From: Spongiactinospora sp. TRM90649
GTDB lineage: Bacteria > Actinomycetota > Actinomycetes > Streptosporangiales > Streptosporangiaceae
Direction: 5' to 3'
Length of the DNA: 64,000 nucleotides
NCBI RefSeq assembly: GCF_029382225.1
Contig: NZ_JARLTC010000006.1
Coordinates: 248,001 to 312,000, forward strand
How positions within the stretch are numbered: the first letter of the stretch is position 1; every line of letters begins with the position of its first letter. Shown in pieces: positions 9,547 to 18,293 of this stretch. The position numbers and the translations under genes are program-made. Below the pieces are notes generated by a model, which searched no databases, was not told where the DNA came from, and saw nothing but the letters and a program-made list of their open reading frames with translations.

Positions 9547-10823
9547 TGGGCCTCTCCCACGAGGAGTCGGTGCGTCTCGTCGGCGAGATGGAGACGCTGC
9601 TGGCCACGCGCGGCTCCCAGGCGGCGGAGAACCTGCGCGAGGCCCTGGTGACGGCGGTCGAGCGGCTCAACGAGGCCGAGGTCGCGGCGCTGCGGCGCCG
9701 CGACCCCGACCCGGGGGCGGAGCACGGCCGGGCGGTCCACGGGCTGATCCTCCGGCTGCTCCATCAGCAGGTGGACGGCCCGCCGCCGCCCGTGCGGCAG
9801 GAGGAACCCGAGGCCGGGGAGCCGGGGCGGGAACCGGAGGAGCCGCGGTTCGAGGAGCCGGAGCGCGAAGCGGACGAGGGGAGTCCGGCCGGGATCGGCC
9901 CCGCGCCGCGCTCCCGGCGCGAGGCGGTGCCGGGGGCGCTGGCCGTCCGGTTGGACAAGCTGTACCACGACGTGCGCCGGGCCTGCTGGCAGGCGGACCG
10001 GCGAGACCAGGACGACGACCCGCGGGCGCTGCGCGAGGAGGAGCACGCCGACCGCTGGCAGCAGGTCAACATGATGCTGCTGCGGATGTCCACCGAGCGC
10101 GCCGCCCCGTACGCCGAGCGGGCCGACGAGATCGCCGGGGTCGCGGCCGCGTCCCCCGGTGCGGCACGGGTGATCCGGCGACCGCCGCCCCCGATAGCCG
10201 GGCGGTCCAAGGTGCTGCTGCGCGGCTGGCCCGCGCTCGGCGTGCCGACGGTCACCACCGACCCCGAGGGCGACATCCACCCCGCGCTCCCGCCGACCGG
10301 CGACGACAGGTACGCGATCCGGATGACCCGGCTCGCGTCGCTGGTGCTGACCGTCGCCGACCACGATCCCGGCCTGTACTGGTATCGCGAGCTGGAGAAA
10401 CCCGAACCCCTGCACGGGCAGCGCGCCGACTACCAGGACCTGCTGGCGTCGGCCCTCATCGAGGCGGAGCGCGCCGACTGTCTCCCCTACCGGCGTCTCT
10501 TCCTGCTGGCGAGCGTGGACACCCTGCTCTCCTCGGTGGTGCACGGGCCGCCCGCCACGCGGCCGAGCTGGTGGGACGACCTGCGGGAGAACTCCTTCCA
10601 GGTGGTCGTCGACGCCGGTCGGCAGGTCACCGACCACAAGATCGTCGTCGAGCGGTACACCATGATCCATCAGCTCGGCGAGAACGATGAGATCGTCTAT
10701 GCCGCCGTCCCCAAGGAGTCGGACTACTCGCGCCGCGACGTGCTCGCCTGCCTGCGGCTGGAGATCGACGTGGACGGACGGATCGAGCAGCCCACCAAGG
10801 TGCTACTGCGGAACGCCTACTGA
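9546..10823 (+). CDS. Unknown protein of the Srf-like operon (SrfA counterpart?)
   Basis: 425 aa, no domain recognised. Residues 1-75 are predicted helical, 80-125 are a Glu/Pro-rich acidic linker, and the rest is a mixed alpha/beta region with many Trp/Tyr (WYRELEKPEPL, SWWDDLRENSFQVVV). No signal peptide, membrane helix or NTP-binding motif is seen. The ATG shares one base with the previous TGA, so it is translationally coupled to the SrfB-like ATPase. Salmonella SrfA is, as I recall, of similar size and encoded next to SrfB, so this may be the actinobacterial SrfA; that equivalence is inference from size and position only. Confidence 0.6.
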   Translation: MGLSHEESVRLVGEMETLLATRGSQAAENLREALVTAVERLNEAEVAALRRRDPDPGAEHGRAVHGLILRLLHQQVDGPPPPVRQEEPEAGEPGREPEEPRFEEPEREADEGSPAGIGPAPRSRREAVPGALAVRLDKLYHDVRRACWQADRRDQDDDPRALREEEHADRWQQVNMMLLRMSTERAAPYAERADEIAGVAAASPGAARVIRRPPPPIAGRSKVLLRGWPALGVPTVTTDPEGDIHPALPPTGDDRYAIRMTRLASLVLTVADHDPGLYWYRELEKPEPLHGQRADYQDLLASALIEAERADCLPYRRLFLLASVDTLLSSVVHGPPATRPSWWDDLRENSFQVVVDAGRQVTDHKIVVERYTMIHQLGENDEIVYAAVPKESDYSRRDVLACLRLEIDVDGRIEQPTKVLLRNAY

Positions 10824-10835
10824 CTCCCATACGGG

Positions 10836-10850
10836 CCGGTCGCCGACCGG
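10836..10850 (+). other. Small GC hairpin between operon genes
   Basis: The palindrome CCGGTCGCCGACCGG lies in the 51-bp gap between the third and fourth operon genes, just before the AAGGAGG ribosome site. With no T-run it is more likely a processing or attenuation element than a terminator. Confidence 0.3.
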
Positions 10851-10874
10851 TCCGCGCCGGAAGGAGGTCCGGGT

Positions 10875-12395
10875 ATGTCACTTTTCCGGACGAAACGGTG
10901 GATCCTACCGGCCGTCCTCGCGCTGACGCTGGCGGTCTGCGCCGGTCCGGCGGCGGCCCTGGCCGCCGCCGGGCGGGACGTCCCCCAAGCCACCGTGCAG
11001 GAGGTCCTGGCCCGGCTCGACGTCGGCTCGCTGCCCGCCGACTACGCGGTCCTGCTCGACACCTCGGGCTCCATGCAGGAACGGGGCGGCCCCGACCTGT
11101 ACCGCGACGCCCGCGCCGGGCTCGCGCCGCTCCTGGACGCGCTCGACCCCAAGGACCGCCTCACGCTGATCAACTTCGACTCCGCGCCGAGGATCAACTT
11201 CACCGGCTCGGGCGCGGGGGCCGACGCCCTCGACCGGCTCCCCGCCCGTGCCACCGGTGACAACACCGACCTGGGCGCGGCGATCAAGGCCGCCGTGGAC
11301 GCGCTGGACGAGACCGGCGTCACCGACCCGGCCACCGTCCTGCTGCTGACCGACGGCGAGCACGACCCCGCGCCCGGCTCGCGCTACGGCCCGGACACCG
11401 CGTCCTGGGTTCCCGGGCTGCGGGCCGACGCCGACCGGATCGCCGAGCGGCGGTCCGTGCGCGGCTACGCGCTGCCGCTGGCCGAGCGGACCGACGCGCG
11501 CCTGCTCACCGAGGTCTTCGGCGACGCCACCGTGGTCAACCTGCCGCGCGCGCAGCTCCGCGAGTACCTGGACGACATCAAGGACCGCGTCCGCGTCGAC
11601 AAGGCGGCCGGATACCTGCGCGGCGACCGGCTCGCGGTGGAGGTCCGGCTGCCCAGGCAGGTCACCGTCCCGGCGGAGGGGGCCGACATCGTCGCCGAGC
11701 TGACCTCGGCCGCCGGGCGCGTGCCGCTGCACGTGTCCGGGCTCACGCTCACCGTGGACGGCGTGCCGGGACGGCTCGTCGCCGACCCCGTGGACCTCGC
11801 GCCCAAGGCCACCGCCAAGGTCAGGTTCCGGGCCGCCGCGCCGCAGGCGTGGAGCTGGGGGTTCGGCACCAGCGAGCGCGTCGTCCCCGGCCGGGCGCGC
11901 CTGACCGGGACCGTCGAGTCGCCCTGGTCCCAGGTGATGACCCGGGACCTGCGGTTGCCCTTCAAGCCGCCGAAGGCGGAGGCCGAGACCCGCTCGCGCG
12001 TGGTGACCACCGCCGGCGTGCCGCTCTGGTGGTTCGGGGCGGCGCTGCTGCTCCTGCTGCTGCTCGCCGCGCTGCTCAGATATCTGGCGATGCGCAGGTG
12101 GGTGACCATGAACGACGAGCTGGAGGTCGCGCCCGCCGACGGCCCGCCCGACGAACTCCGCCTGATCGGCCGCAGGGTCCGCCTGCCACGCGGGGGAAGG
12201 CCCGAGGGCCTGACCGGGCAGGTGGACGTCCGGGCCCAGCGGCAGGCCAGGCTCGGCCGGTCGGGCACCGAGCGCGTGCTGTACCTGAGCTACCTTCGCG
12301 CGGGCCGTACCGAGCACGCGCGACTCCGTCCTGGGCAGTCGGCCACCCTGCACGGGGACACCCGTTTCACCCACGTCGATCGCTCGGGCCCCTGA
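10875..12395 (+). CDS. Membrane-anchored von Willebrand factor A (vWA) protein
   Basis: 506 aa. A signal peptide or N-terminal anchor spans residues 1-33 (Lys/Arg head, then a hydrophobic core ending in Ala-rich sequence). The vWA domain begins near residue 55 with the MIDAS motif DTSGSM (Asp62); the other metal-site pieces are the threonine region GDNTDLGAAI and LLLTDGEHD. A beta-rich domain follows, then one membrane helix at about 383-405 (WWFGAALLLLLLLAALL), then roughly 100 cytoplasmic residues ending in the operon's only Arg-rich basic patch. So the vWA domain is probably extracellular and the tail cytosolic, placing this protein where it could tether the cytosolic NTPases of the operon. 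A clear AAGGAGG precedes the ATG. Confidence 0.8.
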   Translation: MSLFRTKRWILPAVLALTLAVCAGPAAALAAAGRDVPQATVQEVLARLDVGSLPADYAVLLDTSGSMQERGGPDLYRDARAGLAPLLDALDPKDRLTLINFDSAPRINFTGSGAGADALDRLPARATGDNTDLGAAIKAAVDALDETGVTDPATVLLLTDGEHDPAPGSRYGPDTASWVPGLRADADRIAERRSVRGYALPLAERTDARLLTEVFGDATVVNLPRAQLREYLDDIKDRVRVDKAAGYLRGDRLAVEVRLPRQVTVPAEGADIVAELTSAAGRVPLHVSGLTLTVDGVPGRLVADPVDLAPKATAKVRFRAAAPQAWSWGFGTSERVVPGRARLTGTVESPWSQVMTRDLRLPFKPPKAEAETRSRVVTTAGVPLWWFGAALLLLLLLAALLRYLAMRRWVTMNDELEVAPADGPPDELRLIGRRVRLPRGGRPEGLTGQVDVRAQRQARLGRSGTERVLYLSYLRAGRTEHARLRPGQSATLHGDTRFTHVDRSGP

Positions 12396-12425
12396 CCGGG
12401 GACGGGCGGAACCGAAAGGCGTCAC

Positions 12426-15400
12426 GTGCGTTCTTCTCTCGTAGTCGGCCTCGGCGGCACCGGAAGCCAGGCCGTGGTGCACCTCAAGAGGCGTCTGTAC
12501 ACCCATGAGCAGTGGCGGCGGCTGGACGGCGGCGGGGGGCCCCTGGCCCCGGCCACCGACGTGGTCCTGCGCGCGGTGGACGTGGACAACTCCCGCCCGC
12601 ACGCCGGGCTCGTCAGCCTGGACGGCAACAACGAGGACATCGCCCTGGCCGCCGAGGTGGCCCCCGTCATCCGGCGGCTGAAGGACTGGCGGCCGGGCGA
12701 GCAGCCGCCGCCCAGCCCGATCGCGGCGTGGTTCAAGCCGGACGACGCCCGCCACATCAAGGAGTCGCAGACCACCGCGTTCATGACCAACGGGGCGGGA
12801 CAGATCAGGGCGTTCGGCCGGATCGCCTTCTTCCAGGACATGATCGGCGACAAGCGGGCCAGGCAGGGGCTGTCCTCCGCGTTCGACGCGATCAGCCAGA
12901 GCCACGGTGAGCTGGACATCTACGTCGTCACCTCGGTCGCGGGCGGCACCGGCGCGGGGCTGGTCATCGACACGCTGGCCTGGCTGCAGAAGGAGGGCCG
13001 CGACCGCGACCTGAACTTCCGCACCACCCTGTTCTGCGTAATGCCCGCCGCGTTCAAGGGCACCCTCAGCGACCTGACCTTCCAGGCGGGCGAGGCGAAC
13101 GGCTTCGCCACGCTGCGGGAGCTGGACCGCCTGATCAAGGCCGAACAGCCGGTGAAGTTCACCTGGTCGGTCAACGACAGCCACGTGATGGAGGAGGCGC
13201 CGGTCAGCCAGATCTACCTGCTGGACGGCACGCGCCAGACCAGCAGCGCCCGCCGGCTGCGCGGCTACCGCGCCGACCAGGTGTGCCCGGTGGCCATCGC
13301 CGACGCCATCTACGCCCAGTTGCTGCCCGGCCCCCAGGCGGGCCGGATCAGCCGCCAGGTCAACGAGGTCGCCTACACCAAGGCGGAGAACGACCTGTAC
13401 TCCACGTTCGGCATCTACGTCGTGGAGTACGCCTGGCAGCCGCTGGTCAGCGGGCTGACCGTGCAGGCCGCCGCCCGGTTCACCGCCGACCTGCTCGGCC
13501 CGGCCCCGGCGACCATCGGGGAGACCGTGGACCGCTTCCTCAGCGGCACACTCGACGGGGCCACCGGGGTGCCCCGCCTGGTCGGCCGCGAACTGGGCGG
13601 CGGGGTCCAGCGGCGGGCCGCGCCGCGCTGGCTGGAGCCCGCCGAGGGCGCGGTGCCGTTCCCGCCGGTCCCGGTGCTGGCCGAGCCGTACCAGGACGTC
13701 AAGGCGTTCCGCACCAAGCACGTCAACGCCGACGTGGACGCCGACGTCACCTCGCGGACGGCCCGCTTCCTGGGCACCGCGACCGGCACACAGCGGCAGT
13801 TCTATCCGGCCGCCGAGCGCAACGTGGAACTCGCCCGCGTCCAGTGGCGCGAGTCCCTGTACGCGGCGGTCGGGCTGCTGCTGAGCGGCGGGCCCGGCGG
13901 GGCGAACGCCGCCGTGGCTTTCCTGACCGGGGTGGGCGGCCGGATCCGCCAGTACGAGGAGGACCTGCAGCGCAGCCCCGCTCCGGAGCCGGGGGCCAAG
14001 CGCGGGCTGGCCGAGCAGGAGCGCCAGACGCTGCTGGCCGCGCACAAGTCCGGCCGCAAGCAGCTCCGCTACCTGGCGGCGCAGCAGGACGCCTTGGACG
14101 CGCTGGTCGAGCGGGACTGCTGGGAGCGGGCCACGCGACTGCTGGGCTACCTGGGCCGCACCGTGGCCGCCGCGGTCGCCGAGCTGACCAGGCTGCGCGA
14201 CGTACTGGAGGAGACCGGGCGCGTCTTCGAGGCCGACTCCCAGGCCATCGCGGGTGACCGGGGCGAACTCGACGCCGCGCCGCTGCGGCGCGTGGTCCCG
14301 CCGTCCACGCCGGAGATCACCGACCGCTTCTACGCCGAGTGCGTCGGCCCGCAGGCGCAGGGGGAGACCCTGCCGGTACGGCTGGCCGAGCGCCGCCGCG
14401 CGCTGACCTGGTCGCTGCGCCCCGGAACCGGCGACCAGGTGCGGCTGCACGTCGGCGAGGGCGGCGGGCCCGAGCGGGAGGCCGGGCCGGCCGAGGTCGC
14501 CCGTGCGATCCGCGGCTGCATCGGGCGGCTGTTCGACCCGCTGCGGCACAAGTCGGTCTTCGAGATCCTGGAGACCTCGGGGGAGTCGCCGGACAAGCTG
14601 GCCGAGGAGTTCGAGGAGGGCGGCGGCCTGCTGGCCAACTACGACCGGGCCAGGCACTTCGACATCCAGCGCGAGTCGCAGTCCGCGCCGCAGCTCAGCG
14701 CCTACGTCTACGCCGACGTACCGGCCGAGGGGCGCGGCCACGAGCTGGGTACGCAGTTCGAGGGCCGCCTGTCCCGGCACGGCATCCGGGTGCTGCCGAT
14801 CGCCAAGCCCGGCGAGGAGACCGAGTACCCCACCACGGACAAGATCCTCTACTTCGCGGTGCAGCACCGCCTGGTCCTGCCCGCGTTCACCAGCGTGGAA
14901 CGGCTGCGCCCCTCCTACGACTCCCGGCGCGGCGGCACGATCTCCCCGCACGTGCTGATCGAGGAGAAGGGCGCGGCCCGGATCGAGGACCGCGCCAAGG
15001 AACTGGCCGAGGAGGGCGTCCTCGCCGAGCCGATGGGAGACCTGAAGGAGACCGCGCTCAGCCTGTGCGCGGACGTCGAGCTGCTGCGCTGCACGGCGAT
15101 CGCCTACGCGCACAGCCGCCTGGAGTTCCGCAGGAACGCCGACAACGTCGGCGGCCGGTGGTACGCCCTGTTCCCGGGGCGCACCGACGTGCCGTTCGGC
15201 CGGAGCCGCGACCTGGCGCAGTCGTTGGAGCCGCTGTCCCTGGCTCGCACGCCCAGGGACGCGGCCACCGCCGCCGAGCTGAAGCGCCTGGCCGCCGAAC
15301 TGGCCGAGCAGTACGACGACCCGGCCGCCACCACGAGGGACTTCTTCGCCGCGGGCCCGCCCGGCGAGCCGACGCCGGGCATCGCCCCGTGGCTGTGGAC

Positions 15401-15437
15401 GGTGCTGACCGTCGCGTCCCACATCGATCCCGGCTAG
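12426..15437 (+). CDS. Tubulin-like protein (Tubulin_2 type)
   Basis: 1003 aa. It begins VVGLGGTGSQAV, a glycine-rich dinucleotide/GTP loop, and has VAGGTGAGL at about 171-179, very close to the tubulin/FtsZ signature GGGTG(S/T)G. These two motifs are characteristic of the bacterial tubulin-like family (Tubulin_2). The remaining ~750 residues are not recognisable; they include helical segments (around 480-640) that could mediate assembly. It is the last gene of the operon, 30 bp after the vWA gene, and ends in a CTAG shared with the convergent puuD-like gene. Whether it polymerises is unknown. Confidence 0.8.
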   Translation: MRSSLVVGLGGTGSQAVVHLKRRLYTHEQWRRLDGGGGPLAPATDVVLRAVDVDNSRPHAGLVSLDGNNEDIALAAEVAPVIRRLKDWRPGEQPPPSPIAAWFKPDDARHIKESQTTAFMTNGAGQIRAFGRIAFFQDMIGDKRARQGLSSAFDAISQSHGELDIYVVTSVAGGTGAGLVIDTLAWLQKEGRDRDLNFRTTLFCVMPAAFKGTLSDLTFQAGEANGFATLRELDRLIKAEQPVKFTWSVNDSHVMEEAPVSQIYLLDGTRQTSSARRLRGYRADQVCPVAIADAIYAQLLPGPQAGRISRQVNEVAYTKAENDLYSTFGIYVVEYAWQPLVSGLTVQAAARFTADLLGPAPATIGETVDRFLSGTLDGATGVPRLVGRELGGGVQRRAAPRWLEPAEGAVPFPPVPVLAEPYQDVKAFRTKHVNADVDADVTSRTARFLGTATGTQRQFYPAAERNVELARVQWRESLYAAVGLLLSGGPGGANAAVAFLTGVGGRIRQYEEDLQRSPAPEPGAKRGLAEQERQTLLAAHKSGRKQLRYLAAQQDALDALVERDCWERATRLLGYLGRTVAAAVAELTRLRDVLEETGRVFEADSQAIAGDRGELDAAPLRRVVPPSTPEITDRFYAECVGPQAQGETLPVRLAERRRALTWSLRPGTGDQVRLHVGEGGGPEREAGPAEVARAIRGCIGRLFDPLRHKSVFEILETSGESPDKLAEEFEEGGGLLANYDRARHFDIQRESQSAPQLSAYVYADVPAEGRGHELGTQFEGRLSRHGIRVLPIAKPGEETEYPTTDKILYFAVQHRLVLPAFTSVERLRPSYDSRRGGTISPHVLIEEKGAARIEDRAKELAEEGVLAEPMGDLKETALSLCADVELLRCTAIAYAHSRLEFRRNADNVGGRWYALFPGRTDVPFGRSRDLAQSLEPLSLARTPRDAATAAELKRLAAELAEQYDDPAATTRDFFAAGPPGEPTPGIAPWLWTVLTVASHIDPG

Positions 15438-16132
15438 CGCGCCGCCGAGGCGGCGGCCACGAGCGCGGCGAACAGCGAGGGGTCCTCGCCGCGCTCGGGA
15501 TGCCACTGCACGGCGATCGTGAACGGGTGCTCCTCCAGTTCGACGGCCTCCACCGACCCGTCGTCGGCGTAGGCGGAGGCCGTCAGGCCGGCGGCGAGGT
15601 CGGCGACGGCCTGGTGGTGGTAGTGGTGGACGTCGCCCGGCGAGACGATCTTCGAGACCAGCGTGCCGGGGATCGGGTACACCGGCATGACGCCGAAGCT
15701 CCCCGGCGCGGGCGCGTGGCGGGTGTGACCGACCACGTCGGGCAGATGCTGGCACAGCGTGCCGCCCAGCGCCACGTTGAGGACCTGCAGGCCCCGGCAG
15801 ATCCCCAGGTAAGGCAGGCGCGCCCGCAGGGCCGCGCGGGTCAGCGCCAGCTCGGCCTCGTCGCGGAACGCGCGGACGGCGGTGGTGCGCGGGTGGAGCG
15901 GCCTGCCGTATCGGACGGGGTCGATGTCGCCGCCTCCCGCCACGATCAGGCCGTCCAGCCGGTCGATCAGCGACTCGGCCGCGCCCGAGGGCGGGATGAC
16001 GACCGGCACGCCGCCCGCCCGCTCCACGTGCTCGACGTATTCGTACGGCAGGACGGCGCTGCGCAGGTCCCACGCGCCGAACGCCGCCTGCTCGACGTAA
16101 CAGGTGATGCCGATGACCGGCCCGTGCGTCAC
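15434..16132 (-). CDS. puuD: Gamma-glutamyl-GABA hydrolase (PuuD-like class I glutamine amidotransferase)
   Basis: 232 aa. The fold is class I glutamine amidotransferase: the nucleophile elbow LGICRGLQVLN contains the catalytic Cys, and VQWHPE supplies His and Glu. In the Puu pathway this enzyme releases GABA (or the matching acid) from its gamma-glutamyl conjugate. The GTG start at 16132 overlaps the SDR stop by 4 bp (GTGA); a longer upstream frame is only a shadow. It is last in an operon with a GS-like ligase and an aldehyde dehydrogenase, which supports polyamine or amino-alcohol catabolism. Symbol by pathway analogy; the exact substrate is not established. Confidence 0.8.
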   Translation of the reverse strand: MTHGPVIGITCYVEQAAFGAWDLRSAVLPYEYVEHVERAGGVPVVIPPSGAAESLIDRLDGLIVAGGGDIDPVRYGRPLHPRTTAVRAFRDEAELALTRAALRARLPYLGICRGLQVLNVALGGTLCQHLPDVVGHTRHAPAPGSFGVMPVYPIPGTLVSKIVSPGDVHHYHHQAVADLAAGLTASAYADDGSVEAVELEEHPFTIAVQWHPERGEDPSLFAALVAAASAAR

Positions 16133-16893
16133 AGCGGCGTCACGTACGCGCCGGAGATGCCGCCGTCCACCAGGAACTCGGAGGCGGTGATGAACGAGGA
16201 GTCGTCGGAGGCCAGGAAAGCCGCCGCCGCGGCGATCTCCCACGCCTCGGCGAACCGGCCGAGCGGCACGTGCACCAGACGGCGCGCGGCCCGTTCGGGG
16301 TCCTTGGCGAACAGCTCGCGCAGCAGCGGGGTGTTGACCGGCCCCGGGCACAGCGCGTTGACCCGGATGCCCTCGCGGGCGAACTGCACGCCCAGCTCCC
16401 GCGACATGGCCAGCACCCCGCCCTTGGAGGCGGTGTAGGAGATCTGGCTGGTCGCCGACCCCATCACGGCCACGAAGGAGGCGGTGTTGATGATCGAGCC
16501 CTTGCCCTGCCGCCGCATATAAGGGATCGCGTACTTGCAGCACAGGTAGACGCTGGTCAGGTTGACCTCCTGGACCCGGCGCCAGGCGTCGACGCCCGTG
16601 GTGAGGATCGAGTCGTCCTCGGGCGGGGAGATCCCCGCGTTGTTGAACGCGATGTCCACGCTGCCGTAGGTGTCGAACGCGGTCTGGAAGAGCCGGGCCA
16701 CGTCCGCCTCGTCGCTCACGTCGGCCCGGACGAACAGGCCGTCCACCTCGGCGGCGGCCTGGGCGCCCGCGGTCTCGTCCACGTCGGCGCACACGACCTT
16801 GGCGCCCTCCTGGGCGAAGCGGTGCGCGGTGGCGAGGCCGATGCCGCCGCCCGCGCCGGTGATGACCGCCACGCGGTCCTGCAGTCTCTCCAT
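16129..16893 (-). CDS. Short-chain dehydrogenase/reductase
   Basis: 254 aa classical SDR. The cofactor site is TGAGGGIGLA near the N-terminus, with NNAG and the active-site Tyr-Lys pair in SYTASKGG. Asp of CADVDE after the second strand suggests NAD(H) rather than NADP(H) preference. The ATG at 16893 is chosen because GGAG lies 5 bp upstream; an in-frame GTG 6 bp earlier is the alternative. It sits between the aldehyde dehydrogenase and the PuuD-like gene and is coupled to the latter, so it probably oxidises or reduces an alcohol or keto intermediate in the same route. Confidence 0.8.
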   Translation of the reverse strand: MERLQDRVAVITGAGGGIGLATAHRFAQEGAKVVCADVDETAGAQAAAEVDGLFVRADVSDEADVARLFQTAFDTYGSVDIAFNNAGISPPEDDSILTTGVDAWRRVQEVNLTSVYLCCKYAIPYMRRQGKGSIINTASFVAVMGSATSQISYTASKGGVLAMSRELGVQFAREGIRVNALCPGPVNTPLLRELFAKDPERAARRLVHVPLGRFAEAWEIAAAAAFLASDDSSFITASEFLVDGGISGAYVTPL

Positions 16894-16946
16894 GGTCACT
16901 CCGGTGGTCGGTCCGTTGATTCAGTCCGTCGAGTCGATTCGTCGGA

Positions 16947-18290
16947 TCAGTCCGTCGCGAGGAAGACGTTCTTGGTGTCGGTGAACGCGGAAAGCGCGTC
17001 CGGTCCCAGTTCCCGGCCGAGACCGGACTCCTTGAAGCCGCCGAACGGGGTCCAATAGCGGACGCTCGCGTTGGAGTTCACGCTGAGGTTGCCCGCGTCC
17101 ACGGCCCTGGCCACGCGCAGCGCCCGCCCCACGTCGCGGGTCCAGATTGAGCCGCTGAGGCCGTAGCGCGTGTCGTTGGCGATCCGGACGGCGTCGGCCT
17201 CGTCGTCGAACGGCAGCACGCTCACCACCGGCCCGAAGACCTCCTCGGTGAACGCGCGGTCGCGCTCCTCCGACAGCAGCACGGTCGGCGGATACCAGTA
17301 CCCGGGCCCGGCCGGGCAGGTTCCCAGCGCGTACGGCGTGCCGGTCACGAACGCGGCCACCCGCTCCCGGTGCCCGGCGCTGATCAGCGGCCCCATCTCG
17401 GTCGCCGGGTCGAGCGGATCGCCCACCCGCACGCCCTTGACCGCCTCGGTGAGCGCGGCCAGGAACTCGTCGTGGACCTCCCGCTGGACCAGCACCCGCG
17501 AGCGGGCGCAGCAGTCCTGCCCGCTGTTGTCGAACACCGCGTACGGCGCCGCCGCCGCGGCCTTGGCGACATCGGCGTCGGCGAACACGATGTTGGCGTT
17601 CTTGCCGCCGAGCTCCAGCGTGAGGCGTTTGACGGTGGCCGCGGCCCGCGCGGCGATCAGCTTCCCGACCTCGGTGGACCCGGTGAAGACGATCTTGTTG
17701 ACGTGGGGGTGCTCGACGAGGCGCGCCCCTGCCACCTCCCCTGCTCCGGGCAGCACCTGGAGCACCCCCTCGGGGAGGCCGGCCGTCACGGCCAGTTCGG
17801 CGAGCCGCGCGGCCGTCAGAGGGGTCTGTTCGGCGGGTTTGACGATAACCGTGTTCCCCGCCGCGAGTGCGGGGGCCGTGCCCCACATCATGATGACCAT
17901 CGGGAAGTTCCACGGGACTATCACGCCGACCACCCCGAGCGGTTCGGCGAACGTGATGTCCACTCCGCCCGGCACCGGGATCTGCCGCCCGAAGAGGCGT
18001 TCGGGCGCGCCCGCGTAGTAGTGCAGCACGTCACGGACGTTTCCCGCCTCCCAGCGGGCGTTGCCGATGGTGTGCCCCGCGGCGGCCACCTCCAGCAGGG
18101 CCAGCTCCTCGGCGTGCTCGCCGACCAGGTCGGCGAAGCGGCGCAGCAGCCGGGCCCGGTCGCCGGGCGCGACCGCGCGCCAGGCAGGTGCCGCCCGCCT
18201 GGCACGTTCCACCGCCCGGTCGACCTCGGCGGCGTCGGCCGCCTCGACCTCGGCGACGACCTCTTCGGTCGCGGGGTTGACGATCCGCAT
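16947..18290 (-). CDS. NAD(P)-dependent aldehyde dehydrogenase (PuuC-like)
   Basis: 447 aa. Visible motifs are the cofactor site FTGSTEVGK, the general-base segment LTLELGGKN with its Glu, and the catalytic Cys in GQDCCARSR. In a gamma-glutamyl pathway it would oxidise gamma-glutamyl-gamma-aminobutyraldehyde (or a related aldehyde) to the acid handled by the PuuD-like hydrolase. It is a little shorter than the usual 480-500 aa, beginning directly at the conserved IVNPATEE segment. Only 3 bp separate it from the GS-like gene upstream, so they are co-transcribed. Confidence 0.85.
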   Translation of the reverse strand: MRIVNPATEEVVAEVEAADAAEVDRAVERARRAAPAWRAVAPGDRARLLRRFADLVGEHAEELALLEVAAAGHTIGNARWEAGNVRDVLHYYAGAPERLFGRQIPVPGGVDITFAEPLGVVGVIVPWNFPMVIMMWGTAPALAAGNTVIVKPAEQTPLTAARLAELAVTAGLPEGVLQVLPGAGEVAGARLVEHPHVNKIVFTGSTEVGKLIAARAAATVKRLTLELGGKNANIVFADADVAKAAAAAPYAVFDNSGQDCCARSRVLVQREVHDEFLAALTEAVKGVRVGDPLDPATEMGPLISAGHRERVAAFVTGTPYALGTCPAGPGYWYPPTVLLSEERDRAFTEEVFGPVVSVLPFDDEADAVRIANDTRYGLSGSIWTRDVGRALRVARAVDAGNLSVNSNASVRYWTPFGGFKESGLGRELGPDALSAFTDTKNVFLATD

Positions 18291-18293
18291 CGG

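Noticed and set aside
10905-16073. A 1722-codon open frame on the minus strand
   Set aside because: It lies antisense to the vWA and tubulin-like genes, is Arg/Gly/Ala/Pro-rich throughout, and shows no domain. Very long antisense frames are usual at this GC content.
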